Shown here piece after piece: positions 1 through 8,905 of a DNA stretch of 64,000 bases. The notes below the pieces were generated by a model, which ran no database searches, was not told where the DNA came from, and saw only the letters and a program-made list of their open reading frames with translations. Positions within the stretch are counted from its first letter, which is position 1. Every line of letters begins with the position of its first letter. A program made the position numbers and the translations under genes. The DNA is from JACRCT01 sp049841135 (lineage in GTDB: Bacteria > Myxococcota > Myxococcia > Myxococcales > UBA5297): NCBI GenBank assembly GCA_049841135.1, contig JASGHK010000005.1, forward strand, positions 1,488,001 through 1,552,000, given 5' to 3'.

Positions 1-47
1 AGCGCCGCAACTGACGAGCGTCGACGACGGACGGACAGGATTGAGGG

Positions 48-75
48 CTGGCCCCTCGACAAGCTCGGGGTGTCG
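48..75. repeat. Dispersed CCCCTCGACAAGCTCGGGG repeat, copy 1
   Basis: A short imperfect palindrome with core CCCCTCGACAAGCTCGGGG lies in the leader upstream of ettA. Related copies occur at 8853-8885 and 56879-56911, and inverted half copies at 8674-8736. It resembles the widespread TTCGACAAGCTC type of intergenic repeat found in several phyla. No function is visible. The rest of positions 1-119 holds no gene I can support. Confidence 0.6.
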
Positions 76-119
76 TGTAGGCTGCGCGCCCTCCAAACGC
101 CCAAGCAGAGGAACGACCG

Positions 120-1799
<1,680 letters not shown>

Positions 1800-1805
1800 C
1801 TTGGC

Positions 1806-1895
1806 GTGACGTCCACCAAGTCCACACCGACCACTCCGTCCACGAAGTGGGTGGACGGGGACGACGGAGTGGACCCGGTGGACGGCGTGGACTGA
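1806..1895. repeat. GTCCAC/GTGGAC 9-bp-unit palindromic array, probable terminator of ettA
   Basis: Directly after the ettA stop lies an array of GTCCACNNN units followed by its inverse, NNNGTGGAC. The arms CCACTCCGTC and GACGGAGTGG form a 10-bp stem. A sister array built from the same units lies at 18070-18114 between two convergent genes. The position suggests a factor-independent or structural terminator, although there is no T tract. Confidence 0.55.
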
Positions 1896-1916
1896 CGCGA
1901 GCGAAAGGCTCCACCC

Positions 1917-2472
1917 ATGCTCATTCCCTACACCGCCCGCGTCGCCCTCTCGCTGGCGCGCGCGCTTCCTGCCGGCCGCATCGGCATCTTCGAAGAAGCG
2001 CGGCTGCCGATGCGCATCTGGCCCACGGACGTGGACCTGTACTTCCACGCCAACAACGGCAGCTACCTGACCTTGATGGACGCCGGCCGCTACCAGCTGG
2101 CGTACCGCACCGGGCTGCACAAGGTGATGTTCCGCCGCAACTGCTGGCCCGTGCTGGGCGGGGCGATCGTGCGGTTCCGCCGGGAGCTCGAGGCTGCTCG
2201 AGTCTTTCGAGCTGGTGACGCGCTTCCTGGGCTGGGACGGCAAGTGGCTCTTCATCGAGCAGCGCTTCGAGAAGGCGGGCGAGGTGCACGCGGCGGCCAT
2301 CCACAAGGCGGTGATGCGCCAGGGCGGCAAGTCGGTGCCCTTCGCGGAGATCGCCGTGGAGGTCGGCTGGCACGGGCCCTCGCCCGCGCTCCCCGATCTC
2401 GAGGCGTGGCAGGCGGTGCTGGACTCGAAGGAGAAGAAGAACGGCGCCGAGGCCCGGGAGACCGTGAACTGA
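1917..2472 (+). pseudogene. THEM6-like / 4HBT acyl-CoA thioesterase, frameshifted
   Basis: Hot-dog-fold thioesterase of the 4HBT_2 / THEM6-like type. The first part, from ATG 1917, carries the family block RIWPTDVDLYFHANNGSYL with the DxxxHxNNxxY core. The second part, in another frame, has the family segment RFLGWDGKWLFIEQRFEK and ends at the TGA at 2472. The frames join near 2185-2190. Deleting one C from GGGAGCTCGAGG (AGCTC at 2185-2189) restores a continuous protein of about 184 residues. Both halves look conserved, so the shift is either very recent or a sequence error. The gene stands alone between ettA and the SPFH operon. Substrate unknown. Confidence 0.8.
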
Positions 2473-2780
2473 GCGCTGCTCGAAGCCGGTCTCGAAGGCG
2501 TGCCTTGTAGCTCAAGCTCCTCGGATCGCCGGCCTCGTGCCGGCCAGCTTGCGGCACCACCCGACCGTACGACCAATCCTGAGCGCGCTCAGGGTGAGCT
2601 CGTCGCTCCGCGCTCGCGGCCGGAGTAGCCCTCCGTCAACGCCACCTCGCCCCAGACGTGTCGAGCCGCGAAGCACCCGGCCGGCCCGGTTGACATAGTG
2701 TCTCGGTGACACCATAATAGTGTCCAACAAACACCGAGACGGCAGTCGGGCGCCTCGGAACCCGAAGCCCGGAGGACCCC
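2473..2780. other. 308-bp intergenic region upstream of the SPFH gene
   Basis: No gene is visible. The first half is G+C-rich with short inverted repeats (GCCGGCCTCGTGCCGGC around 2530, GAGCGCGCTC around 2582). The second half holds the promoter and operator-like palindromes described at 2690-2740. Confidence 0.6.
2690..2740 (+). promoter_or_regulatory. Near-consensus sigma-70 promoter with nested operator-like palindromes
   Basis: TTGACA at 2690-2695, a 17-bp spacer and CATAAT at 2713-2718 form the best housekeeping-type promoter in the window, about 63 bp before the SPFH start. The spacer contains a perfect inverted repeat, GTGTC-TCGGT-GACAC (2698-2712). A second, longer pair, GTCTCGGTG (2700-2708) and CACCGAGAC (2732-2740), flanks the -10 box. 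TAGTGTC also occurs twice, at 2696 and 2718. Palindromes covering the spacer and -10 box are typical of repressor operators such as those of TetR/MarR-type proteins. No regulator gene lies next to it. Confidence 0.72.
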
Positions 2781-3734
2781 ATGTTCGGCATCCAGTACCT
2801 GAAGGCGGCGCCCACCACCTACGTGCTGCACTTCAAGGCCGGCCAGGTGAAGCGCGAAGGTGCGGGCCTGTCGTTCTTCTATTACGGGCCGACCTCGACG
2901 GTGGTGAACGTGCCGCTGGGCAGCGCGGACGTGCCCTTCGTCTTCAACGAGGTGACGAAGGACTTCCAGGCCATCACGCTGCAGGGCCAGCTCACGTACC
3001 GGGTGGCGGACCCGAAGAAGCTCTCGGCGCTGCTGGACTTCAGCGTGGACTCCTCGGGTCACTACCTCTCCGAGGATCCCAGCAAGCTCGAGGAACGCCT
3101 GGTGCAGGCGACGCAGGTGCTCGCGGCCGGAGTCATCGGCAAGCTCGGCCTGCGCGAGGCGCTGGTGGCGGGCGAAGCGCTGGTGGAGCAGGTGACCGCT
3201 GGGCTGCGCAAGGCCGAGGCCGCGTCGATGCTGGGCATCGAGCCGCTGTCGCTGTCCATTCTCTCCATCCGTCCGACCCCGGAGATGGCGCGGGCGCTGG
3301 AGGCCGAGGCGCGCGAGAGCCTGCAGCGGGAGAGCGACGAGGCCATCTACGCGCGGCGCAACAACGCCGTGGAGCAGGAGCGGACCATCAAGGAGAGCGA
3401 GCTGAACACCGAGCTCGCCGTCGAGCAGAAGAAGCGCGAGATCCGCGAGGCGCAGATGAAGGCGGAGATCGCCATCGAGGAGCAGCGCACCGCGCTCATC
3501 GGCAAGCGGGTGGAGAACGACAAGAAGGACGCCGACAGCAAGGCCTACGCCATCGAGGCCACGCTCAAGCCCCTCAAGGACGCCGACTGGAAGACGCTGA
3601 TGGCCATGAGCCACGGCGGCGGCGACCCGAAGGTGATGATCGCCCTGGCCTTCCGCGAGCTGGCGGAGAACGCCGGGAAGATCGGCGAACTGAACATGAG
3701 TCCCGACCTGCTCAAGAGCCTGCTCGCGAAGTAG
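2781..3734 (+). CDS. SPFH/band-7 domain protein
   Basis: Protein of the SPFH (stomatin-prohibitin-flotillin-HflK/C) superfamily, which form oligomeric membrane-associated scaffolds. Residues about 1-170 match a band-7 fold, with the segment FQAITLQGQLTYRVADPKK followed by helices. Residues about 170-250 are a highly charged Glu/Lys/Arg/Ala coiled coil, as in flotillin-like proteins. There is no clear N-terminal transmembrane helix, so membrane contact may be peripheral. It is first in a two-gene unit, 81 bp before the NAD kinase gene, behind the strong promoter at 2690-2718. ATG 2781 follows GGAGGACCCC, which contains a good Shine-Dalgarno. The biological role is unknown; the pairing with a kinase for NAD hints at a stress or redox membrane function. 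Confidence 0.82.
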   Translation: MFGIQYLKAAPTTYVLHFKAGQVKREGAGLSFFYYGPTSTVVNVPLGSADVPFVFNEVTKDFQAITLQGQLTYRVADPKKLSALLDFSVDSSGHYLSEDPSKLEERLVQATQVLAAGVIGKLGLREALVAGEALVEQVTAGLRKAEAASMLGIEPLSLSILSIRPTPEMARALEAEARESLQRESDEAIYARRNNAVEQERTIKESELNTELAVEQKKREIREAQMKAEIAIEEQRTALIGKRVENDKKDADSKAYAIEATLKPLKDADWKTLMAMSHGGGDPKVMIALAFRELAENAGKIGELNMSPDLLKSLLAK

Positions 3735-3763
3735 GTCCGAAGTCGCCTGAGGGCCACGAGTTC

Positions 3764-3809
3764 GAGTTCCCCCTCTCCGCGAAGCCGGAGAGGGGGTCAG
3801 GGGGTGAGG
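3764..3809. repeat. 46-bp dispersed hairpin repeat, copy 1
   Basis: An element starting GAGTTCCCCCTCTCCG and ending TCAGGGGGTGAGG contains the stem CCCCTCTCCG / CGGAGAGGGG around CGAAGC. Identical copies form an inverted pair at 24369-24414 and 24585-24630. Here it fills the gap between the SPFH and NAD kinase genes and reaches to 7 bases before the ATG. It could act as an intercistronic hairpin. Confidence 0.75.
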
Positions 3810-3815
3810 CTCGCC

Positions 3816-4736
3816 ATGTTCGAGAAGATTGTCCTGGTCACCCGCAAGACCCGCCTGCAGGGCCTGGTGGAGCGCTTCAACAGCCGGGCGCAGGCGAAGT
3901 TCTACATCGAGCACGCCGGCGGCGACTTCGGCGACTACCTCCAGGAGGACGAGGCTTACGCGCGCTCGCTCGAAGTGCTCCACCGCGGGCTCGACGTGGG
4001 CCTCAAGGTCCAGCAGGTCGAGAGGGGCTTCGTCCCCACCTTCCTCTTCAGCGAGAAGGACCTGGTGGTCGCCGTCGGCCAGGACGGCCTGGTCGCCAAC
4101 GTCGCCAAGTACGTCGGGGCGCAGCCCATCGTCGCGGTCAACCCCGACCCCGAGCGCTTCGACGGCGTGCTGCTGCCGTTCCGCACCCCGGACGCCAAGG
4201 CGGCGGTGCAGCGCGTCCTGGAGGGCAAGGCGCGGCTGCGCCAGATCACGCTCGCCGAGGCCAGGCTCAGCGACGGCCAGCGGCTCTTGGGCTTCAACGA
4301 CCTCTACATCGGCGCCAGCACCCACGTCTCGGCGCGCTACCGGATCGGGACGGGGAAGCTGCAGGAGGCGCAGTCCTCGAGCGGCGTGCTGGTCTCCACC
4401 GGCGCCGGGAGCACCGGCTGGCTCTCCTCGGTCTTCAACATGGCGGCGTCGCTGGCGGCGTTCACCGGCGGCAAGAGCGGGCAGCCGATGAAGCTCGCCT
4501 GGGAGGACCCGCGGCTGGTGTTCGTGGTGCGCGAGCCCTTCGCCAGCCGGCACTCGCGCATCGGCCTCGCCGCCGGCGTCATCAAGCCCGGCGAATCGCT
4601 GGTGCTCGAGTCGCAGATGCCCTCGGGCGGAGTGATCTTCTCCGACGGCGTGGAGGCGGACGCGCTGGCCTTCAACTCCGGCGCCAGCGCGCGCATCGCA
4701 GCCGCCGCGCAGCGGACGCAACTGGTCATCGGCTGA
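3816..4736 (+). CDS. NAD(+)/NADH kinase family protein
   Basis: Likely phosphorylates NAD to NADP in the cytosol. It carries the kinase blocks VAVGQDGLVANVAKY, where GQDG stands for the usual GGDG, then IVAVNPDP, and the glycine-rich segment VSTGAGSTGWLSS. These place it in the ATP-NAD kinase/diacylglycerol kinase fold, in a divergent subgroup with an N-terminal extension of about 70 residues. At 306 residues the length is normal. I chose ATG 3816 over the in-frame GTG at 3804 because that GTG sits inside the 46-bp repeat. It is the second gene of the SPFH unit. Whether it serves general NADP supply or a specialised role cannot be told from sequence. Confidence 0.85.
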   Translation: MFEKIVLVTRKTRLQGLVERFNSRAQAKFYIEHAGGDFGDYLQEDEAYARSLEVLHRGLDVGLKVQQVERGFVPTFLFSEKDLVVAVGQDGLVANVAKYVGAQPIVAVNPDPERFDGVLLPFRTPDAKAAVQRVLEGKARLRQITLAEARLSDGQRLLGFNDLYIGASTHVSARYRIGTGKLQEAQSSSGVLVSTGAGSTGWLSSVFNMAASLAAFTGGKSGQPMKLAWEDPRLVFVVREPFASRHSRIGLAAGVIKPGESLVLESQMPSGGVIFSDGVEADALAFNSGASARIAAAAQRTQLVIG

Positions 4737-4770
4737 ACGCGAAGTCGCGGGCCATGGCAGAGTGCCGCGC

Positions 4771-5472
4771 ATGTTGGACATGACCGCAAGTTCCGCCGGG
4801 CGCTGGCCTCTCGAGAGCCGGGCTCGGCTCGTCCACGCCCTGGCGCTCGTCGCGCTGCTGGCGGCAGGCTTCCCGCTGATGTTCGCGATGGCCGGCGCGC
4901 TCGGCCTGGCCCCGGAGAAGCTCTTCGCCGGCGACCGGACCTCCTTCATCGCGCTCGCCTGCTTCTCCCTGTACCGGGTCGGGCTGGTCACCCTCGTCGG
5001 GCTGTTCCTGGCGGGGAAGGTGACGCCGCGGGCGCTGGGCTGGCACGGCGACGAGGCAGGGCCGAGCCTGGTGCTGGGAGCCCTCGGCGGGCTGGGAGCC
5101 ATCGCGCTCTGCCTGGGCATCGCCCTGGGGCTGGCCGGCGCAGAACCGCACGGCGTGGCCTCGACGCTCTTCGGCTACACGCTCGAGCAGCGGCTGATGT
5201 TCACCCTCATCGCCTGCGACGCCGCCTTCGCCGAGGAGTCGCTCTTCCGCGGCTACCTGCAGCCGGCGCTGGTGAAGCGCCTGGGCCTCGGCGTGGGCGT
5301 CCTCGTGACCGCGTCGATCTTCAGCGTCTACCACCTCAACTTCACGCCGCTCGCGCTGGTCTCCAAGCTCGCGCTTGGCCTCGCCTTCGGGCTGCTGCGC
5401 GGAAGGGACCGGCCGCTGTGGGTCAGCGGCATCGCCCACGCGATGCTCTGGGTCGTGCTGGGGATGCTCTGA
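4771..5472 (+). CDS. CPBP family intramembrane glutamic endopeptidase (CAAX protease-like)
   Basis: Polytopic membrane protein with about six to eight hydrophobic helices and the Abi/CPBP motifs: EE with R five residues on (AEESLFRGYLQP), FSVYH (motif 2), and GIAHAMLW (motif 3). In the family the two Glu residues and the His residues form the catalytic site in the membrane. Length 233 residues from ATG 4771; an in-frame GTG at 4762 is a less likely start. It lies 34 bp after the NAD kinase stop and may share its transcript. Substrate unknown; CPBP proteins process prenylated proteins or bacteriocin-like peptides or act as scaffolds. Confidence 0.88.
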   Translation: MLDMTASSAGRWPLESRARLVHALALVALLAAGFPLMFAMAGALGLAPEKLFAGDRTSFIALACFSLYRVGLVTLVGLFLAGKVTPRALGWHGDEAGPSLVLGALGGLGAIALCLGIALGLAGAEPHGVASTLFGYTLEQRLMFTLIACDAAFAEESLFRGYLQPALVKRLGLGVGVLVTASIFSVYHLNFTPLALVSKLALGLAFGLLRGRDRPLWVSGIAHAMLWVVLGML

Positions 5473-5481
5473 AAAACGACG

Positions 5482-5529
5482 CGCTCGCTGGACAGGCGTC
5501 CAGCGAGCGCGAACCGGCGATTCGCCGGC
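5482..5529. terminator. Bidirectional terminator between convergent genes
   Basis: The perfect inverted repeat GCGCTCGCTGGAC / GTCCAGCGAGCGC (5482-5511, 4-base loop AGGC) is followed by a second hairpin, CCGGCGATTCGCCGG (5515-5529). It sits between the stop of the CPBP gene and the stop of the convergent YD-repeat gene. Confidence 0.8.
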
Positions 5530-5542
5530 GGTATCCGGACGG

Positions 5543-6407
5543 CTAATCCAGGCCCATCAGCCCGCTGGTCAGGTAGACTTGGTCGGTCGGCAGGGGGCGG
5601 CCCGCCATGTCGAAGAGCTCGCCGTACTGGACCATCGGATTGGCCAGGATGCCGGCCACCGAGCCGCCGTTGTAGGTGTACTCCCGGTAGGTGATGGTGC
5701 CGTTGTGCTCTTCGGTGGTGCGGTCGACGTTGCCGTCGGTGCCGTACTCGACGGTGTAGGTCGAGCCGCCTCCGACGATCTTGGACAGGCGCGACGAGGT
5801 GTCGAAGGTGAAGGCGAAGAGGACCGGGTTCTCGTTTCCGGTCTGCGAAGAAATCTCCTTCAGCAGGCCGGTGTCGGTGGCGTAGGTGAAGGTCTCGACG
5901 GTCCGCGTCGTGCCGGAGATCAGGATGGTCCAGATCGCGGTGCTGTCGCGGGTCTTGAGCTGCCCGGCGTCGGTGTATTCGTACTCGGTGGTGGTGTCGA
6001 TGCTCATGCCGCCGGCCACCGTCTTCAGCTGCGTGCGCTGGATGCGTCCCAGGTTGTAGGTCGCGGTGTAGAGGTAGACGTCGTTGCCGGAGCTTCGCGT
6101 CGATCTTCGTCAGCCGCCCCGATTCGTCATACGAGTAGTTGAAGGTCCGGGTGGCGTTCGACTGCGTGAGGGCGAACCGCTTGAGCAACCCCGTCTCGTA
6201 GGTGATGGCGGCGTTCGAGACCACGGCGTTGTTCTTGTCGACGGTCCGCACGGTGGTGAGGTGGTCCGCCTCGTAGGTCATCTGCACCTTGGTGCCGTCG
6301 TTGTAGGTGATCTCCTTGAGCTGCGGACGGGCAGGGCCGCCGCTGCCGCAGGCGGTCAACAGCGTCGCGGCGGCCAGCGCGGCGATGGCAAAAGCGATGT
6401 TCCTCAT
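5543..6407 (-). pseudogene. YD-repeat (RHS-like) lipoprotein, frameshifted
   Basis: Secreted lipoprotein. The N-terminus MRNIAFAIAALAAATLLTAC is a type II signal with lipobox LTAC. The body has repeated YD/RHS-like strands, such as ITYNDGTKVQMTYEAD, FNYSYDESGRLTKID and FTYATDTGLLKEI. The frame breaks near 6090-6094. Removing one C from GAAGCTCCGG on the coding strand (reading DAKSGNDVYLYTATYN) joins the two halves into about 287 residues with continuous repeat spacing. YD repeats bind carbohydrate in large RHS toxins; here there is no toxin domain and no polymorphic tip, so the role is unknown. A dedicated terminator follows. Confidence 0.78.
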
Positions 6408-6523
6408 GTGCTCCTCCGAGGCGTCCCTACCGGTTCGTGGCGCCCGAAATCCGTCCGAGACGATAGCCAAACGCTCCCGATTGGGAAAGAAACCCGCCCG
6501 CGTCCACCCTCATCGCCCGCCGG

Positions 6524-7048
6524 TCAGGGCGGGCGGAACAGGGTGATGGCGTCCTGGAGCGTCAGGCCGAAGAGCGCGCACAGGATGCGCACGGCGATGG
6601 CCTCGCTGGCGCCGGCGTCCCGGAGCGCCTGGGCGACCTCGATGATCGACCGGCCCTGCTCCTTCATCGCCGCGTAGACCCCGTCGTCCAGCAGCACCGA
6701 CCGCCGGTGGGGGACGAAGGGCCAGGGCTGTTCCAGCCAGCGGGGCCAGTAGGCCTCGATGGTCTCGCGCTCGTCCGCCTGGTCGGCGAGGTGGGCGAGC
6801 GTGCGCCAGTGCTCCTCCTCGAGCTGCTGGCCCTTCTCCTCGGCTAGCCAGGCGGAGTAGCAGAGCGCCGCGAGCGCGGTGATGTCGCCGTGCTCGATGG
6901 ACAGCTCGAGGTCGAGGCGGGTGGTCGGGTTCTCCTCGAGCGACGAGAAGGCGGCCTCGGGGAGCGCCCCGAGAACCTTCAACAGCGCTTGCCGTTCGAT
7001 GGACACAGACCCGCTCCAGACGCCCCCAAAGAGAAACGTCGACCCCAA
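6524..7048 (-). CDS. Hypothetical protein, Glu/Leu-rich
   Basis: I do not recognise this family. It is a soluble, mostly helical protein of 174 residues rich in Glu, Leu and Ala, with no signal peptide or membrane helix. The last third (QGRSIIEVAQALRDAGASEA) could be a UBA-like or helix-turn-helix-like segment. The start is uncertain: ATG 7048 gives 174 residues, while GTG 7006 would begin at SIERQALLKVLGAL and looks more natural as an N-terminus. It is a single gene pointing away from pyrH. Confidence 0.55.
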   Translation of the reverse strand: MGSTFLFGGVWSGSVSIERQALLKVLGALPEAAFSSLEENPTTRLDLELSIEHGDITALAALCYSAWLAEEKGQQLEEEHWRTLAHLADQADERETIEAYWPRWLEQPWPFVPHRRSVLLDDGVYAAMKEQGRSIIEVAQALRDAGASEAIAVRILCALFGLTLQDAITLFRPP

Positions 7049-7172
7049 TAACCTAACCCGGACAGACAGGCTTCGGGCTTCGGGTCAAGCCGTCGGTGCA
7101 GTGCCCGAGGCCGTCATGCCTTGTTCCGCAAGGCTCGGAAGGCCGTTACGACAACTCGCGGGACAAGCACCT

Positions 7173-7306
7173 GAGCGCAGTACCCGAAGCCCAAAGCCCG
7201 CAGCCCGAAGCCCTCCTTGACCCGGTGAACGACAGTCCGCACGCGGGGCAGGCACCCGAGCGCAGTACCCGAAGCCCGAGGCCCGCAGCCCGAAGCCCTT
7301 CTTGAC
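7173..7306. repeat. 85-bp-period tandem repeat of CCCGAAGCCC modules
   Basis: Two copies of a segment beginning GAGCGCAGTACCCGAAGCCC and ending CTTGAC lie at 7173-7221 and 7258-7306. A further degenerate GCTTCGGGCTTCGGGTCAAG stretch lies at about 7070-7087 in the opposite orientation. The second copy supplies the TTGACG of the putative pyrH promoter. Non-coding. Confidence 0.65.
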
Positions 7307-7331
7307 GCCGGCAAAACCCCTCCGCTATGAC
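7302..7331 (+). promoter_or_regulatory. Putative leaderless promoter of pyrH
   Basis: TTGACG (7302-7307), an 18-bp spacer and TATGAC (7326-7331) precede the pyrH ATG at 7340 by only 8 bases. If used, the transcript would start at or next to the start codon. No Shine-Dalgarno is present, which agrees with a leaderless message. Confidence 0.45.
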
Positions 7332-7339
7332 CATCCCCC

Positions 7340-8092
7340 ATGCCCGAGACCGCCAAGTCCCCCAAGTATCAGCGGATCCTGCTCAAGCTGTCGGGCGAGG
7401 CCTTGATGGGCCAGGGCAAGTACGGCATCGAGCCGGCGACCCTCCAGCTCATCGCCAGCCAGGTGAAGGAGGTCGCGGACCTGGGCGTGCAGGTGGGCGT
7501 GGTCATCGGCGGCGGCAACATCTTCCGCGGAATCAGCGCCGAGACCTTGCGCATGGACCGGGCCAGTGCCGACTACATGGGCATGCTGGCCACCTGCATC
7601 AACTCGCTGGCCCTGCAGGGCGCCCTGGAGTCGCAAGGCGCCCAGACCCGGGTGCTGTCGGCCATCGAGATGAACTCGGTCGCCGAGCCCTACATCCGTC
7701 GGCGGGCCCTGCGGCACCTGGAGAAGGGCCGCGTCGTCATCTTCGCCGCCGGCACCGGCAACCCCTACTTCACCACCGACACCGCCGCCTCGCTGCGCGC
7801 GATGGAGATCGGCGCGGCGGTGATCATGAAGGCCACCAAGGTCGACGGCGTCTACACCGCCGACCCGAAGAAAGACCCCAAGGCGGTGCGCTTCAAGCAG
7901 CTGTCCTACCTCGAGGCCCTGCAGCGCGAGCTCAAGGTCATGGACACCACCGCCATCTCGCTGTGCATGGACAACAACCTGCCCATCCTGGTCCTCGACA
8001 TGACCGCGCCCGGCACCATCAAGCGCGCGGTGATGGGAGAGGACGTGGGCACGGTGGTGGGCAGAGTCGAAACCATCCTCGCAGGAGGCTAA
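7340..8092 (+). CDS. pyrH: Uridylate kinase (UMP kinase)
   Basis: Phosphorylates UMP to UDP in pyrimidine synthesis; hexameric cytosolic amino-acid-kinase-fold enzyme. Motifs: N-terminal ILLKLSGEALMG, GVVIGGGNIFRG in the phosphate-binding loop, GTGNPYFTTDTAASLRA, and KATKVDGVYTADPKKDPKA. 250 residues against the usual 235-250. It is followed 7 bases later by frr, the classical pyrH-frr order; rpsB and tsf, which often precede this pair, are not in the window upstream. Confidence 0.97.
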   Translation: MPETAKSPKYQRILLKLSGEALMGQGKYGIEPATLQLIASQVKEVADLGVQVGVVIGGGNIFRGISAETLRMDRASADYMGMLATCINSLALQGALESQGAQTRVLSAIEMNSVAEPYIRRRALRHLEKGRVVIFAAGTGNPYFTTDTAASLRAMEIGAAVIMKATKVDGVYTADPKKDPKAVRFKQLSYLEALQRELKVMDTTAISLCMDNNLPILVLDMTAPGTIKRAVMGEDVGTVVGRVETILAGG

Positions 8093-8099
8093 ACGAGCC

Positions 8100-8663
8100 A
8101 TGGCAATCGCCGACGACGTCGTCAATGACCTGAAGGGCCGCATCGACAAGACGGTGGAGGCCCTCAAGCACGAGTTCGGCCGGGTGCGCACCGGCCGCGC
8201 CAACCTCGCCATCCTCGACGGCATCCGCGTCGACTACTACGGCGCCCCGACCCCGCTCAACGGCGTGGCCAACATGACCGTGGCCGACCCGCGGCTGATC
8301 ATCGTGCGCCCCTGGGACAAGAAGATGCTGCCGGCGGTGGAGAAGGCCATCCGCGAGGCGAACATCGGCATCAACCCGATGAACGACGGCGACATCATCC
8401 GCCTGCCCGTGCCGCAGCTGACCGAGGAGCGCCGCCGCGACATCGTCAAGACCTGCAAGACCAAGGGCGAGGACCACAAGATCGCCATCCGCAACGAGCG
8501 CCGCGACGCCAACGAGATGCTCAAGGAGTACCAGAAGGACGGCGAGATCACCGAAGACGACCTGAAGAAGGCGACCGAGCGCGTGCAGAAGGAAGTCGAC
8601 GCCGGCTGCGTGAAGGTCGACGAGGTCGTGGCCAAGAAGGAAAAGGAAGTGATGGAGGTCTGA
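8100..8663 (+). CDS. frr: Ribosome recycling factor
   Basis: Works with EF-G to split post-termination ribosomes. 187 residues, the family norm. It has the conserved VRTGRANLAILDGIRVDYYG segment of the long helix and hinge, the middle block INPMNDGDIIRLPVPQLTEERR, and the C-terminal helix with EDDLKKATERVQK. The start ATG 8100 lies just after the pyrH stop, and both genes should be co-transcribed. A strong inverted repeat follows the stop. Confidence 0.97.
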   Translation: MAIADDVVNDLKGRIDKTVEALKHEFGRVRTGRANLAILDGIRVDYYGAPTPLNGVANMTVADPRLIIVRPWDKKMLPAVEKAIREANIGINPMNDGDIIRLPVPQLTEERRRDIVKTCKTKGEDHKIAIRNERRDANEMLKEYQKDGEITEDDLKKATERVQKEVDAGCVKVDEVVAKKEKEVMEV

Positions 8664-8673
8664 GGCCTCCGGC

Positions 8674-8736
8674 ACCCCGAGCTTGTCTCCGACACCCCGA
8701 GCTTGTTTCGGGCCCGGGCTCCGACGAGCTCGGGGT
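8674..8736 (+). terminator. Hairpin after frr built from CCCCGAGCT repeats
   Basis: ACCCCGAGCT occurs at 8674-8683 and 8694-8703, and its exact complement AGCTCGGGGT at 8727-8736, giving a 10-bp stem. The unit is the same palindrome family as at 48-75. The position immediately after frr fits a transcription end. No T tract follows. Confidence 0.55.
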
Positions 8737-8852
8737 CGCAGCTCGAGGTTGCTGAAGATAGGCAGGTATTTCCCGACAAGGTGCGCGGCAGGCCCCATGT
8801 GAGCCCGGTCGCTGCGACCTTCGGTCGGACGGACGTCGGGGGGCAAAGACTT

Positions 8853-8885
8853 GGCGCTGGCTCCTCGACAGGCTCGAGGTGGTCG
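8853..8885. repeat. Dispersed CTCGACAGGCTCGAGG repeat, copy 2
   Basis: A diverged copy of the repeat at 48-75 (core CTCCTCGACAGGCTCGAGG). It overlaps the GTG at 8879, which is one possible start of the histidine kinase gene; this argues for the downstream TTG start. Confidence 0.5.
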
Positions 8886-8905
8886 GGGCAAAGAGGGGGC
8901 AGCCT

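Noticed and set aside
3804..3815. GTG 3804 as the start of the NAD kinase gene
   Set aside because: It lies within the dispersed 46-bp repeat; ATG 3816 begins the conserved part.
2589..5120. Very long open frame (843 codons) antisense to the SPFH, NAD kinase and CPBP genes
   Set aside because: High G+C leaves few stops in the complementary frames. Its composition is Arg/Ala/Gly-rich without motifs, and it overlaps three recognised genes.
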